Positions 27,525 through 37,351 of a DNA stretch of 64,000 nt are shown piece by piece. A program made the position numbers and the translations under genes. The DNA comes from Psychrobacter piscatorii (GTDB lineage: Bacteria; Pseudomonadota; Gammaproteobacteria; Pseudomonadales; Moraxellaceae), in the NCBI RefSeq assembly GCF_904846415.1, contig NZ_CAJHAR010000008.1, positions 62,001 to 126,000 on the forward strand, read 5' to 3'. Each line of letters starts with the position of its first letter. Positions within the stretch are counted from its first letter, which is position 1. The notes beneath the pieces are model-generated. The model did no database searches. It was not told the origin of the DNA and saw only the letters and a program-made list of their open reading frames with translations.

Positions 27525-30191
27525 TTACTCTTCTACCCACTCGCCTTTACGCCAGTACACACCCCAACGTGTGGCCTTACCATTCTTTTCAGAGCCGATG
27601 TACTGCTCTTTTTTCTTACGCGACCAGCGCAAGATGGTTGGGTTACCCTCAGGATCTTCATCGGGTCCTGCAAACAGATACTGGAACTTGTCTTCCATCT
27701 TGTCTTTAATTTCTCGTAGCTCAGCGAGTTTCGGTGGACGCGTTTCTCTAACCTTTGGAAACTTAGAGGCCGCGAGGAACATACCAGCCGCGCCTTCACG
27801 CAAAATAAAGTAATCATCATGTTTGGTCGACTTTAGCTCCGGTAGATGGATTGGATCCATACGCGGCGGTGCTGCTTCGCCTGTTTTGAGTACCTTACGA
27901 GTGTTATCGCAGTTTTGACAAGCAAAGTATGGGCCAAAGCGCCCTGTCTTTAGCTCCATTTGCCCGTCGCATTTATTGCAATCAATGGTTGGTGCATCTG
28001 AGCCCGGTACTTCAAATTTACCTTCTTCTAGAATATAACCATCGCAATCAGGGTTGTTACCGCAAATGTGTAGTTTGAGACCACCATCTACGATATAACC
28101 ATTCATCGCGGTGCCACATTTCGGACAGCGTTTTTTCTCCATCAAATCTTTGACTTCTGCCGCTTCATCATCACCTTCTGCATCATCTAGATTTGCGAAT
28201 GCTTCGACTGGCATTAAATTTTTGGTGCCTTTACAGCGTTCTTTTGGTGGCAAGTTGTAGCCAGTACAGCCTAAGAATACCCCTGTTGAGCCAGTACGCA
28301 GCTGCATCGGACGATCACAAATATCGCAATGCACATCTGGCACATCGGTTGGATCATTCGGACGCATACCATCTTTGCCTTTGGCATGCTCAAGGGTGGT
28401 TTTGAACTCACCATAGAAATTATCGAGCACGTCTTTCCAGTCTTGCTCACCTTCTGCCACATGATCGAGCTTGTCTTCAAGCGCAGCAGTAAAGGTATAA
28501 TCCATCAAGTCTGGGAAGCTGGCCGTCAATCTATCGGTGACGATATCACCCATTTTTTCGGCAAACAGTCGCTTATTCTCAAGCTTCACATAACCACGAT
28601 CTTGAATCGTTGAGATAATTGAGGCATAAGTCGATGGACGACCGATACCTTTTTTCTCAAGCTCTTTGACTAGGCTTGCTTCAGTATAGCGAGGCGCAGG
28701 CTTAGTAAAGTGCTGACTTGGATCAAGCTTGTCTAAGTTTAACTTATCGCCTTTTTTGACATCAGGTAGTAAGGTATCGTCAGTCTTGGCTGGTGGCATC
28801 ACTTTTGTATAGCCATCAAACACCATGGTGCGACCGCGTGCTTTTAGCTCGATATCGCTTGCACCGACAAACAGGTTCACTGATAAATATTTGGCAGGCA
28901 ACATCTGACATGCCACAAACTGACGCCAGATTAGCTCGTATAAGCGAATAGCATCACGCTCCACGCCTTTGAGCTGCGTTGATTTCATATTGACATTAGA
29001 GGGACGAATCGCTTCATGCGCCTCTTGTGCGCCTTGTTTATTACCATAGAAATTTGGCTTTTCTGGCACGTATTTTGCGCCATAGCTGTCTTCGATATGA
29101 CCTCGAACAGCAGCAAGAGCATCACCCGACAAGAACGTTGAGTCGGTACGCATATAAGTAATATGACCCGCTTCGTATAGACGCTGCGCCAAAATCATGG
29201 TTTTCTTAACAGAGAACCCTAAGCGCGTACTAGCGGCCTGTTGCAAAGTCGAAGTAATAAAGGGCGCACTTGGGCGTGATTGCGTTGGTTTCTCTTCACG
29301 CTCTTTGACGATAAAATCGCTTGCTTTGAGTATCTCTAAAACTTTATCGGTCTGCTCTTTATTGCCGAGCTTTAGCGTTTTGCCGCCTTGCTTGGTCGCC
29401 TCTAAACGGATACCGATTTGCTCCGCATCTGAGGCTTTTTTGGCTTTACCATTATCAATGTGCGTGTCTGCATGGATTTGCCAGTACTCTTCTGGAATGA
29501 ACGCGCGAATTTCATGCTCACGCTCAACAACCAAACGCATGGCGACCGACTGTACGCGGCCAGCTGATAGTCCGCGAGCAATCTTTTGCCATAATAGCGG
29601 CGATACCATAAAGCCAACGACACGGTCCAAGAACCTGCGCGCTTGCTGAGCATTGACACGATCGATATCGAGCTTTGATGGTTGTTTAAAGGCGCTTTGG
29701 ATGGCTGATTTGGTAATCTCGTTAAAGACCACACGCTGGTATTTGCTATCAGGCCCACCGATGACTTCTTTTAGATGCCAAGCGATCGCTTCCCCTTCTC
29801 TATCCATATCCGTTGCCAGATAGATTTTGTCAGCGTCTTTGGCTAATGCTTTAAGCTCTTTGATGACCTTGGTCTTATTCGGCAGTACTTCATAGACGGC
29901 CGCCCAATCATGCTCTGGATCTACGCCCATACGGCGTACCAGTGCTTGCTGTGCTTTTTCTTCTTTGGTCAGACTGTCATCTTTTTTAGCGGTCGTTGCT
30001 TTCTTTGCGCTTTTGCTCGCACTGACCGGCAAATCACGGACGTGACCGATACTTGAGCGTACGATAAAGTCATCGCCAAGATATTTATTAATCGTTTTTG
30101 CCTTGGCTGGTGATTCTACAATCACCAAAGACTTGCCCTTTGGGCTGTCAGCAGCTGGTGCTGCGGCTTTTTTGGTTGTGGTTTTTGCCAT
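27525..30191 (-). CDS. topA: DNA topoisomerase I
   Basis: An 888-residue type IA enzyme that relaxes negative supercoils. Toprim motifs are [20 protein letters not shown] and [29 protein letters not shown] and the active-site Tyr in [13 protein letters not shown] follow, then [19 protein letters not shown]. The C-terminal third has three four-Cys zinc ribbons (starting [18 protein letters not shown] and CNKCDGQME) and a Lys/Trp-rich end. A basic, Ala/Lys-rich leader of about 18 residues precedes the toprim domain. An in-frame ATG at 30206 adds five residues; neither start has a clear ribosome site. It is monocistronic. Confidence 0.96.
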   Translation of the reverse strand: MAKTTTKKAAAPAADSPKGKSLVIVESPAKAKTINKYLGDDFIVRSSIGHVRDLPVSASKSAKKATTAKKDDSLTKEEKAQQALVRRMGVDPEHDWAAVYEVLPNKTKVIKELKALAKDADKIYLATDMDREGEAIAWHLKEVIGGPDSKYQRVVFNEITKSAIQSAFKQPSKLDIDRVNAQQARRFLDRVVGFMVSPLLWQKIARGLSAGRVQSVAMRLVVEREHEIRAFIPEEYWQIHADTHIDNGKAKKASDAEQIGIRLEATKQGGKTLKLGNKEQTDKVLEILKASDFIVKEREEKPTQSRPSAPFITSTLQQAASTRLGFSVKKTMILAQRLYEAGHITYMRTDSTFLSGDALAAVRGHIEDSYGAKYVPEKPNFYGNKQGAQEAHEAIRPSNVNMKSTQLKGVERDAIRLYELIWRQFVACQMLPAKYLSVNLFVGASDIELKARGRTMVFDGYTKVMPPAKTDDTLLPDVKKGDKLNLDKLDPSQHFTKPAPRYTEASLVKELEKKGIGRPSTYASIISTIQDRGYVKLENKRLFAEKMGDIVTDRLTASFPDLMDYTFTAALEDKLDHVAEGEQDWKDVLDNFYGEFKTTLEHAKGKDGMRPNDPTDVPDVHCDICDRPMQLRTGSTGVFLGCTGYNLPPKERCKGTKNLMPVEAFANLDDAEGDDEAAEVKDLMEKKRCPKCGTAMNGYIVDGGLKLHICGNNPDCDGYILEEGKFEVPGSDAPTIDCNKCDGQMELKTGRFGPYFACQNCDNTRKVLKTGEAAPPRMDPIHLPELKSTKHDDYFILREGAAGMFLAASKFPKVRETRPPKLAELREIKDKMEDKFQYLFAGPDEDPEGNPTILRWSRKKKEQYIGSEKNGKATRWGVYWRKGEWVEE

Positions 30192-30444
30192 ATTCGACGA
30201 CACCATAATATAGGTAAATTAAAAAATATAAGTAAACTAAAAGTGAAATTACAGTCAGCAGTAAAGGGATTTATAATAATAATGGCTGCTGATAAAAAAG
30301 GTTATAAAACAAATTATAACCATAAAATAAAGATATAGTTATAAAGACGTTACACTGCTAAGCGTTAAACTGTCAACTTTAAATAAATTGAATATGAAAA
30401 ACTGCTTGCATATCGCCCTTTAATGGAGACAAAAAAGCGCTTTA

Positions 30445-31047
30445 CTAGCCTTTCACGTCTTTTTGCATTTGTATCGCCCACTTCTCAAGGTTTGTTTTGA
30501 GCACTAACAGATCTGCCTCAATCCGTTGCTGATGATACGTGGGATTAGAGTTTGGGCGCACGTAAGCTATGTCTTCCCAATAGATGATAATGCTATTTGC
30601 CTTGGTCATCAGCCCTTTAACAAACGGCTCAATGCTCACTGGTAGCTCTAATGGCGCTTTGTCCAAGCTAAAATCGGTTTTTTTCACCGTCACATTATTG
30701 CTGCTTTGCGTAGAGCGAATAGCGCTTGGAATATGGAGTGTTTTCGCATCATCACTGGTATCAACGAAACTGCTATCTGGTCGCCATTGTCCATCGATCA
30801 CTTGGTAACGTGTATGCGGCAGTTTGGTCTCTTCTAATATCAGACAATATTGCCCAAGCATACCGCGGCCATATTCATTATCACGACCCTTGATCCAATC
30901 AGGGCAAGCAACGAGCTTTGGATTAAGCTGCAAACGGCGCGCGGTCATACGCAGCTTCTCTAAACGCTGATCAATACCATTCGGTTTGAGCGCCATCATA
31001 CTCCCTAAGACGAATAGTACGATGATAACGCCAATCACTGTTCCCAT
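30445..31047 (-). CDS. Hypothetical protein with N-terminal membrane anchor
   Basis: A 200-residue protein with one N-terminal hydrophobic helix (VIGVIIVLFVLGSMMAL) and an otherwise soluble, probably cytoplasmic-facing domain. Distinct stretches are VACPDWIKGRDNEYGRGMLG, YCLILEE and SIIIYWEDIAYVRPNSNPTY. The last 40 residues look like an amphipathic helix (QQRIEADLLVLKTNLEKWA). I do not recognise a named family. It lies divergent from the DUF2799-like lipoprotein and 240 bases beyond the topA start, in the same orientation as topA, with no evidence of co-transcription. Confidence 0.75.
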   Translation of the reverse strand: MGTVIGVIIVLFVLGSMMALKPNGIDQRLEKLRMTARRLQLNPKLVACPDWIKGRDNEYGRGMLGQYCLILEETKLPHTRYQVIDGQWRPDSSFVDTSDDAKTLHIPSAIRSTQSSNNVTVKKTDFSLDKAPLELPVSIEPFVKGLMTKANSIIIYWEDIAYVRPNSNPTYHQQRIEADLLVLKTNLEKWAIQMQKDVKG

Positions 31048-31447
31048 GATGCTCTGGCCTTTTTACTAAATAAAAATGATGCTAAACAATATCAATATAA
31101 CTACTACGGCTGATAACCGCTGTCTACGCTAACAGCAAAAATGACGGTTTTATAAATAACTACTGTATAAATAGTTAGCGTGAATTGGCTGCTACTCACA
31201 TGACAGATAACGATATAGCAAGACTTATAATGAGCTCGAACCCGCAAAAATCAAGCACTGCCACTCAACTACTACTCAAAAACTGGCCGTATGGCTCACT
31301 CTTTATTTGTTAGTTATACTGTTAAATCAGACATTTAGCGTACCTAATCATAAGTAGCATAGCCACATACAAAAACCAGATACAAAAAGTGGTCGGCGTA
31401 AAAAAGTGCTATGATAAACCATAATTTTAAACGCGCGCAGGTTTATT
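31048..31447. other. Divergent intergenic region
   Basis: About 400 AT-rich bases between two divergent genes. GCTCGAACCCGC near 31234 resembles a tRNA T-loop but has no surrounding cloverleaf. Nothing else is recognisable. Confidence 0.45.
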
Positions 31448-31981
31448 ATGAATTATCTTATTAAATCAAACTCATTAAGCGCTTATCACGTGAGCAAGCT
31501 GACAGGTAAAATCCTGAGCAAAACTGGCATGAGCTTATCGCTACTTGGCGCAATTGTGCTAACAATGTCAGGCTGTGCCACCACCCAAAGCCTGACCCCG
31601 CAGCAATGTCAAAGCAGCAACTGGCAAGAAGTCGGTTATGCCGATGGTCTACAAGGTCGTTCAGGGGCTTACTTCGGGCACTATACCAACAGCTGCGCCA
31701 GTGTCGGCGGTGCTAGTCCTAACCGCATACAGTGGGAGCAAGGACGACAGCAAGGTCTCAAAAACTACTGTACCGAGCTGAATGCTTATAAGCTCGGTCG
31801 CGAAGGCTATGACTGGCAGCCAGTCTGTCCATTAGAGGGCATTGAGAAATTAGAGGAAGCTTACTCTCAAGGACGCTACTATTATATCCGTCAGCGCGAT
31901 CTAGACTACTTGCGCTCGCCTTATCCATTTGGTTATGGACATCTGGGCTTTGGCTACCGTCCATTTGGGTATGGCTGGTAA
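31448..31981 (+). CDS. DUF2799-type lipoprotein
   Basis: A 177-residue predicted lipoprotein. The lipobox LTMSGC puts the Cys at residue 43 after an unusually long, polar n-region. The ribosome site GCAGG lies six bases before the ATG, which supports the long signal. The central part has the DUF2799 pattern: CQSSNWQEVGYADGLQGR, then WEQGRQQGLKNYCTELNAYKLGREG and CPLEGIEKLEEAYSQGRYYY. The C-terminus is a short Gly/Tyr/Phe-rich tail (GYGHLGFGYRPFGYGW), not usual for the family. Function unknown; likely envelope-located. A long perfect-stem hairpin follows. Confidence 0.78.
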   Translation: MNYLIKSNSLSAYHVSKLTGKILSKTGMSLSLLGAIVLTMSGCATTQSLTPQQCQSSNWQEVGYADGLQGRSGAYFGHYTNSCASVGGASPNRIQWEQGRQQGLKNYCTELNAYKLGREGYDWQPVCPLEGIEKLEEAYSQGRYYYIRQRDLDYLRSPYPFGYGHLGFGYRPFGYGW

Positions 31982-31988
31982 AAAGAAA

Positions 31989-32032
31989 ACCTCAGTGATG
32001 ACTTAATTTGAGGTTTAAGTCGTCACTGAGGT
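31989..32032 (+). terminator. Long hairpin without a U run after the DUF2799 lipoprotein
   Basis: ACCTCAGTGATGACTTAA (31989-32006) pairs with TTAAGTCGTCACTGAGGT (32015-32032) over 18 positions with a single wobble. The following bases, CGGAGAAAAG, have no T tract. It could act as an mRNA 3' stabiliser or a Rho-associated end. Confidence 0.55.
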
Positions 32033-32181
32033 CGGAGAAAAGCTTATTATTTTAATCGTTCTTATTATTGTTATGGTGCTCGTTCTATTCATTGGCTTGT
32101 TGATTTATATCGCCAATTTTTTACTGTAACGGACGTTGCATTTCGCTACTTATTACTACTTACTACCATTTATCGCTACCA

Positions 32182-32583
32182 TTATTCATTGACAAAAGCA
32201 ATCTTGGTAAGTCCCGCTTGACTGGCAGCCGCCAAGACCTGAGCGACCGTATCATACTTACCTTCTTTATCGGCGCGCAGTTGTACTGAAGGATCTTTGC
32301 CGCTTGCGCCTTGCTCTTGCAGACGCACCTCTAGCGCTTCCATACTGATGGGATCGCTATCCCAAAATATGCCCGCGTCTTTATCAATACTGATTTGAAT
32401 GGCTTCTGGCGGGGTTTGGTTGACCTCAGCACTGGTCTTTGGCAAATCTAAAGGAACCGTCGGATTCAGCACGGTCGCTGTCAATAAAAAGATAATCATC
32501 AATACCAGCATGATATCGATAAGCGGAATGAGGTTCATCTCATTCATACCTTGAACGTCATCATCACCCAGTTGAAATGCCAT
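32182..32583 (-). CDS. exbD: Biopolymer transport protein ExbD
   Basis: A 133-residue inner-membrane component of the TonB energy-transducing complex. One membrane helix follows a short cytoplasmic start: MNEMNLIPLIDIMLVLMIIF contains the conserved Asp that carries protons. The periplasmic domain runs to VLAAASQAGLTKIAFVNE. The ATG at 32583 gives the standard start; an upstream TTG at 32595 adds four residues. It lies 50 bases behind exbB and is the last gene of the tonB-exbB-exbD unit. Confidence 0.94.
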   Translation of the reverse strand: MAFQLGDDDVQGMNEMNLIPLIDIMLVLMIIFLLTATVLNPTVPLDLPKTSAEVNQTPPEAIQISIDKDAGIFWDSDPISMEALEVRLQEQGASGKDPSVQLRADKEGKYDTVAQVLAAASQAGLTKIAFVNE

Positions 32584-32633
32584 AATTATTCTCAATACTT
32601 GTGTTTATTGTCATGCCGCCAAGAGGTGCTTTT

Positions 32634-33329
32634 TTATTCTGCTACAGAGCTGCTGTAGTGGCGCGTTTGCTGCGCGTCTACTGCTGCATCGATAGTATTT
32701 GAGCGATTGCTTTTGGCCGCCTGCACCGATGTTGCGCCCGCTTTTGGGCTAGTAGACGATGGCACAGTTTCAGCAGGCTCAGCAGACCTGGACAACAGAT
32801 CATGTGCTCTATCATTGGCTTGATACATCACACGGCGATTGATACGTACTGCTAGGTTATAAAACACGACGGCTGGAATCGCTACTGCAATGCCAAGACC
32901 TGTCATAATCAGTGCCTCACCAACGGGGCCTGCCACTTGTCCCAATCCTGCCTGTCCACTCATACCGATATTATGCAGCGCGTGGAAAATACCCCATACC
33001 GTACCAAATAAGCCGATAAATGGCGCAATCGCGGCCGTCGTTCCAAGAATAGGTAAGCCACGCTCGCTCGCAAAACGGTAGCGTCCTATGTGCTTGAGTA
33101 ATGTTTGCTCGGTGACCAAACGACGAGCGGCAGCATCAGAGCCAACCAAATCGGCCTGCTTTGCTTGTAGCTGTTGACTCAAATCATCTGCCACACTGGT
33201 CGCCAGTTTGCGACTTTGCAATACGCGGACGATACCTGTCACCCAAGAGAGAATAGATAACGCAAGTAACAAAAAGAACAACGTCTTTGTCACCATGTCG
33301 CTGATCTGCCAGTATTGCATAAAGTCCAT
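32634..33329 (-). CDS. exbB: Biopolymer transport protein ExbB
   Basis: A 231-residue MotA/TolQ-family channel protein that forms the pentamer around ExbD and passes proton-motive force to TonB. It has three membrane helices: TLFFLLLALSILSWVTGIV near residue 20, GTTAAIAPFIGLFGTVWGIF near residue 120, and VGEALIMTGLGIAVAIPAVV near residue 160. AAGGAG seven bases before the ATG at 33329 fixes the start; a GTG at 33359 is less likely. The C-terminal 50 residues are a Ser/Ala-rich tail longer than in E. coli ExbB. It belongs to the tonB-exbB-exbD operon. Confidence 0.95.
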   Translation of the reverse strand: MDFMQYWQISDMVTKTLFFLLLALSILSWVTGIVRVLQSRKLATSVADDLSQQLQAKQADLVGSDAAARRLVTEQTLLKHIGRYRFASERGLPILGTTAAIAPFIGLFGTVWGIFHALHNIGMSGQAGLGQVAGPVGEALIMTGLGIAVAIPAVVFYNLAVRINRRVMYQANDRAHDLLSRSAEPAETVPSSTSPKAGATSVQAAKSNRSNTIDAAVDAQQTRHYSSSVAE

Positions 33330-33437
33330 GTCAGACTCCTTAATGTTTGATGCCATCACATGCTACTAAAGTGAGTATCATGCCTTGTCTTATTATGAAA
33401 GATTATCAATAAATACGTTGTTATAAAATATAAATGC

Positions 33438-34418
33438 TTAAGGAACCGCATAGCTGATCGGCAATGTCACATTACCTACCACTGGTGCGCCATTCTTGGT
33501 AAAGGGTTTGAACTTGCCAGAGCGTACTTGACGCTGGGCTTCTTTATCCAGCAAAGTATTGCCTGAAGACTGCGCCAATCGCACGCTATCGATACCACCT
33601 TGTTTATTGACGCGCAGTACTAATACCACGTTGAGCGTATCACCTGAACGCGCTCTACGTGCCGCACGATCAGGAAAGCTAAATCTTGGTGCAGATGCCC
33701 AATTAGCAGCACTCGCAGTAAAGCTCACAGGCTCATTACTCTGTGCTCGAGCAGCAGCTTCCGCAGCAGCCTCAGCGGCTTCTCTAGCGGCTTGTGCTTG
33801 GGCGGCAGCTTCTGCTTCTCTAGCAGCTTTGGCTTGTGCCGCAGCCTTAGCATCCGCGACTCTTTTAGCTTCTTGCGCCGCTCTGTCTTGTGCTTCTTGA
33901 GCGGCTTTTTTGGCTCGGGCAGCAGCCTCTTTGCGCTGTTCATCAGCAGCCGATGTATCGACTATCGGTTCTGGGCTTGTCTTTTTTGGTACTACTTCTT
34001 TTGGTACAGGCTTTTGACTACTGTCAATAGATGTTTTTTCTGTTGCAATGATCGGCGGTGTTTCAGATACTTTTTTTACCACAGGCTTCGCTGGTTCTAT
34101 AGGTGTCTCGACACGCTTCTTAGGCGGCGGCTCTGCTTTCGGCTTTTGTACAGGCTCAGGTTGCACTTCTTTTTTGACGGTGACCTTTTTGACCTGCTGC
34201 ACGGGTTCTTTCGTTTCTGCTATAGGCGCTGCGCTTTTGGCAGGTAGCGTAACGAGCTCTATTTCGACCGGCGGTATGTCTTGTTTTGGCTCAGGCTGTA
34301 GTTTGGGCGCTTTTATGCTCACCAATGCGACTGCTGTTAGCACATGCAGCCCTACTACTACTAGAATAGAGAGTAGGATCGATCTGATTGGTGGGGCCTC
34401 TAAATCCGTTGAACTCAT
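33438..34418 (-). CDS. tonB: TonB energy-transducing protein
   Basis: A 326-residue protein anchored in the inner membrane by one N-terminal helix (ILLSILVVVGLHVLTAVALV). It spans the periplasm with a Pro/Lys/Glu-rich stretch (PEPKQDIPPVEIEL, EVQPEPVQKPKAEPPPKK) followed by an Ala-rich helical repeat (EAAAQAQAAREAAEAAAEAA). The C-terminal domain is the TonB fold: GDTLNVVLVLRVNKQGGIDS, then RQVRSGKFKPFTKNGAPVVG and TLPISYAVP. TonB contacts the TonB box of outer-membrane receptors such as the one at 41201-43288. A Fur-box match at 34466-34484, about 50 bases upstream, predicts iron repression. Confidence 0.95.
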   Translation of the reverse strand: MSSTDLEAPPIRSILLSILVVVGLHVLTAVALVSIKAPKLQPEPKQDIPPVEIELVTLPAKSAAPIAETKEPVQQVKKVTVKKEVQPEPVQKPKAEPPPKKRVETPIEPAKPVVKKVSETPPIIATEKTSIDSSQKPVPKEVVPKKTSPEPIVDTSAADEQRKEAAARAKKAAQEAQDRAAQEAKRVADAKAAAQAKAAREAEAAAQAQAAREAAEAAAEAAARAQSNEPVSFTASAANWASAPRFSFPDRAARRARSGDTLNVVLVLRVNKQGGIDSVRLAQSSGNTLLDKEAQRQVRSGKFKPFTKNGAPVVGNVTLPISYAVP

Positions 34419-34465
34419 AACAGCCTAATATTTATTGTCCGGGATGGAATGGCGTAGATAATAAT

Positions 34466-34484
34466 GCAAACGATAATTATTATC
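34466..34484. promoter_or_regulatory. Fur box of the tonB-exbB-exbD operon
   Basis: GCAAACGATAATTATTATC matches the 19-base Fur consensus at 15 positions, counted by eye. It contains the perfect 6-1-6 palindrome GATAAT-T-ATTATC (34472-34484). Confidence 0.7.
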
Positions 34485-34690
34485 AATAATAATTTACAAT
34501 ATTTCTTTGTTTGCCAACTTTTTTAAGCTTCTTTTGCTTAGCTTATTTGATTGACTAATACCTCTATTTTAAGACATGTGGCTTATCTACCGACCATCTT
34601 TAGGAAAAAGCACTAACTGTTCAATGATACAAATACTGACTCATCTTGTAGACAATTATTTATAGATAGTCATCTATTGCTAATAAAAAC

Positions 34691-34719
34691 CATTATCATT
34701 TATATTGATAATGAGTCTC
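34691..34719. promoter_or_regulatory. Fur-box region of the siderophore ABC operon
   Basis: CATTATCA (34691-34698) and TGATAATG (34706-34713) form an inverted repeat. TATATTGATAATGAGTCTC (34701-34719) matches the Fur consensus at 14 of 19 positions. Overlapping weaker matches lie on the other strand. The distance to the first gene is about 260 bases, so the leader would be long. Confidence 0.6.
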
Positions 34720-34978
34720 AACTACTTTATCATAGCGGCTGTTCTGTCTAGCAGTCCTATTTTAAAAAATGATTTATATAAGCATATTCAAACGATAAAA
34801 ACGCCTAACCTATAAGAACAAGGTTAGCAGGCAGAACCGATGAGATTTCTATCAGCCTATCTCAAATTTATTCAAAAACATGCTTGATAACTCTCGTCAT
34901 TCTCCTATTTTTTATTGTCCTACATATGCAATTAGATTGTTAAAAGATTGCCTAAATACACGATATACCGAGTCTATT

Positions 34979-36031
34979 ATGTCTACTACTTCATTATCAA
35001 ATCGCTCTACCAGTCCTTTTTTTAAGCGTCCATTATTGGCTACTATGATGGCAGCTTTAATCGCTGCTATCAGTGTGACAGGCTGTAGCTCACCTGAGTC
35101 TGACGCCTCTGAATCAGCTGATACTACAGCTACCAATCAAACGGCTAATGAGTCTGCAAACGTTGCCAACAACGATGCCGTATCTGCTGAAAAAATCACG
35201 GTGAATACGGTTAAGGGTGATGTTGAGCTGGCAATGAGTCCCTCACCGTTAGTGGTGTATGACATGACCTTGATGCAAGACTTGGCGGCACTAGACGTGG
35301 CTGTTGACGGCATGCCTGGTAACTTGCGATTAGACAATTTACACTCAGAAACGCAGCCTGAACCAAAAGCGGTCGGTACTGTGTTTGAGCCAGATCTTGA
35401 AGCATTAAACGCCATGCAACCACAAGCAATCTTGGTGGGCTCACGCATGGCAGAAAAGTATAACGAGCTGTCAAACATCGCGCCGACGTTGGATATGTCT
35501 ATCGACACGGCTAATATTTATGAGTCGAGTAAGCAGCGTTTGCATGACTTGGGTGCGCTGTTTGGCAAAAGCGATCAGGCTGCTAGATTGCAACAAGACA
35601 TAGATACGCTTATCGACGAGACAAAAGGTGTCACCAAAGATAAAGGCACGGGTTTGGTCGTTATGGTCAATGGCAATAAAATGTCAGCATATGGCGACAA
35701 ATCTCGTTACGGGTTTATCCATACGGTGCTAGATGTGCCAATGGCAGATAAGCAGATTGCCGATGCTCCTCATGGACAGCCGGTCTCTTTTGAATATATC
35801 CAAAAAGCCAACCCAGACTGGTTGTTTGTTATCGATCGCAGCGCTGCAATTGGTGAAGACGGTATTGGTGCCAAAGCCGTATTGGACAATCCGCTGGTCG
35901 CGCAGACCAATGCGTGGAGCAAGCAGCAAGTGGTTTATCTGAGCCCAGACTCTTACCTAGCGTTTGGTGGCTATTACCAATGGATGCAGGATCTCACAAC
36001 GATTAAAGATGCTTTTGCTAACGCCAAGTAA
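34979..36031 (+). CDS. Siderophore ABC transporter substrate-binding lipoprotein (FatB/CeuE type)
   Basis: A 350-residue periplasmic lipoprotein. The signal (from RPLLATMMAALIAAISVTGC, lipobox VTGC) is followed by a Ser/Asp/Glu linker and a class III periplasmic-binding fold: PSPLVVYDMTLMQDLAALD, AVGTVFEPDLEALNAMQPQA, GKSDQAARLQQDIDTLI, and SYLAFGGYYQWMQDL at the end. It would deliver a ferric siderophore, probably catecholate type, to the two permeases downstream. The ATG at 34979 gives the normal lipoprotein signal; upstream ATG 34880 does not. First gene of the four-gene ABC unit, under a Fur-box region. Confidence 0.9.
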   Translation: MSTTSLSNRSTSPFFKRPLLATMMAALIAAISVTGCSSPESDASESADTTATNQTANESANVANNDAVSAEKITVNTVKGDVELAMSPSPLVVYDMTLMQDLAALDVAVDGMPGNLRLDNLHSETQPEPKAVGTVFEPDLEALNAMQPQAILVGSRMAEKYNELSNIAPTLDMSIDTANIYESSKQRLHDLGALFGKSDQAARLQQDIDTLIDETKGVTKDKGTGLVVMVNGNKMSAYGDKSRYGFIHTVLDVPMADKQIADAPHGQPVSFEYIQKANPDWLFVIDRSAAIGEDGIGAKAVLDNPLVAQTNAWSKQQVVYLSPDSYLAFGGYYQWMQDLTTIKDAFANAK

Positions 36032-36143
36032 CTGTGCTTATTGTTGAATAACCGCCCTACTAGGTCGTTGCGCAAGTCACTGCACACAACGCATGCAGCT
36101 ATTACTACCGTTATCACTGCTCATTTTTAAGCCAATAAAGATT

Positions 36144-37238
36144 ATGTCGTTATTTTCACACCGTGCTCGTGCTAGGCTCAAACCTAGCGCTTCTTTGCCA
36201 GTATCAAATTGGCAAGGAAGCGCTAGCCATACTTTAGGCTCGAAATATCGACGTGCCGCCATACCACCATGGTTAATTAACACCGCAAGCCTCATTATCA
36301 TGGGGCTTTTGGTGCTATTGAGCTTGTCGATTGGCGTAGCAGATTTTTCGTGGTTAGGTATTTTACAAAGTATCATCAGCCATAGCGCCAATGCTGACAG
36401 CTCACTACTACTGGTTAGCCGTATCCCGCGTACCGTTGCGATTATTTTGACGGGCATTGCGATGGCAGTGGCTGGAATGATCATACAAGTGGTGCTAAAA
36501 AACCGCTTTGTAGAGCCGTCCATGGTCGGTGCTACCCAAAGCGCGGCCCTTGGATTACTGGTAGTCAGTCTGCTATTTCCTGCCAGCGCGCTCATTGTAA
36601 AGATGAGCGTGGCGACCATCGCCGCCATGCTGGGCATGATGCTCTTTATGCTACTGATTCATCGTATACCGCCGACGGATTTTTTGATGATTCCGCTGAT
36701 TGGTATTGTGTTTGGCGGTATTATCGAGGCGGTCACCACGTTTATTGCCTATCAAACCGAGTCACTACAGATGCTGAGCGTGTGGCAGTTTGGTGATTTT
36801 TCAGGTGTGTTGGCAGGTCGCTATGAGCTACTGTGGCTGACAGGCGGACTCTGTGTGCTCGCCTATATCATCGCCGACAAGCTCACCATCGTCGGTCTGG
36901 GTGACAATATCGCCTTGAACTTGGGTATTAGTAAACGCCAAGTCACGTGGATTGGCGTGGGTATGGTCGCCATGATGAGTGCCGTTGTGGTCGTGACGGT
37001 CGGTATGATTCCTTTTATTGGCCTCGTCGTACCAAACATTGTGAGCCGACTGATGGGAGATAAATTGCGTCGCAGCTTGCCCGCAGTCGCGCTACTTGGC
37101 GCTTCGGCAGTATTGCTGTGCGATATTATCGGTCGCTCGATTCGCTATCCATTTGAAGTGCCTGTTGCCACCGTCTTTGGCGTGGTCGGTACAGTGCTGT
37201 TTTTGTGGCTATTATTGCGCGCGCCAGCTGAGCAATAA
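36144..37238 (+). CDS. Siderophore ABC transporter permease 1 (FecCD family)
   Basis: A 364-residue inner-membrane permease with about ten helices. The family features are LVSRIPRTVAIILTGIAMAV (the RxPR motif), GMIIQVVLKNRFVEPSMVGA near residue 115, and GMIPFIGLVVPNIVSRLMGD with the ATPase-contacting region. It pairs with the next gene to form the heterodimeric channel for a ferric siderophore. ATG 36144 gives a charged cytoplasmic start; a longer frame to 36093 would be hydrophobic and lacks a ribosome site. It lies 112 bases behind the binding protein. Confidence 0.9.
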   Translation: MSLFSHRARARLKPSASLPVSNWQGSASHTLGSKYRRAAIPPWLINTASLIIMGLLVLLSLSIGVADFSWLGILQSIISHSANADSSLLLVSRIPRTVAIILTGIAMAVAGMIIQVVLKNRFVEPSMVGATQSAALGLLVVSLLFPASALIVKMSVATIAAMLGMMLFMLLIHRIPPTDFLMIPLIGIVFGGIIEAVTTFIAYQTESLQMLSVWQFGDFSGVLAGRYELLWLTGGLCVLAYIIADKLTIVGLGDNIALNLGISKRQVTWIGVGMVAMMSAVVVVTVGMIPFIGLVVPNIVSRLMGDKLRRSLPAVALLGASAVLLCDIIGRSIRYPFEVPVATVFGVVGTVLFLWLLLRAPAEQ

Positions 37239-37351
37239 GACTAAGCAGTAAAGCTGAATAATAAAACAGCAATCGTTAAGCGATTAACCATTTATTTAAT
37301 ACCGTTCATTTTTTGCTTGAATAGATAAGCTTGGCACCATAGGATTTATTT

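Larger units (their letters stand above)
34419..34978. other. Divergent regulatory region between tonB and the siderophore-binding gene
   Basis: About 560 AT-rich bases. It holds Fur-box candidates at 34466-34484 (near tonB) and 34691-34719 (toward the binding-protein gene). No other gene is supported; a frame extending the binding protein upstream to 34880 lacks a ribosome site. Confidence 0.6.

Noticed and set aside
31231-31246. GCTCGAACCCGC, like a tRNA T-loop
   Set aside because: No acceptor, D or anticodon stems can be built around it on either strand.
33559-34428. Several plus-strand frames opposite tonB
   Set aside because: They are antisense shadows of the Ala/Pro/Lys-rich region of tonB; their Cys/Ser/Phe-rich products have no ribosome sites.
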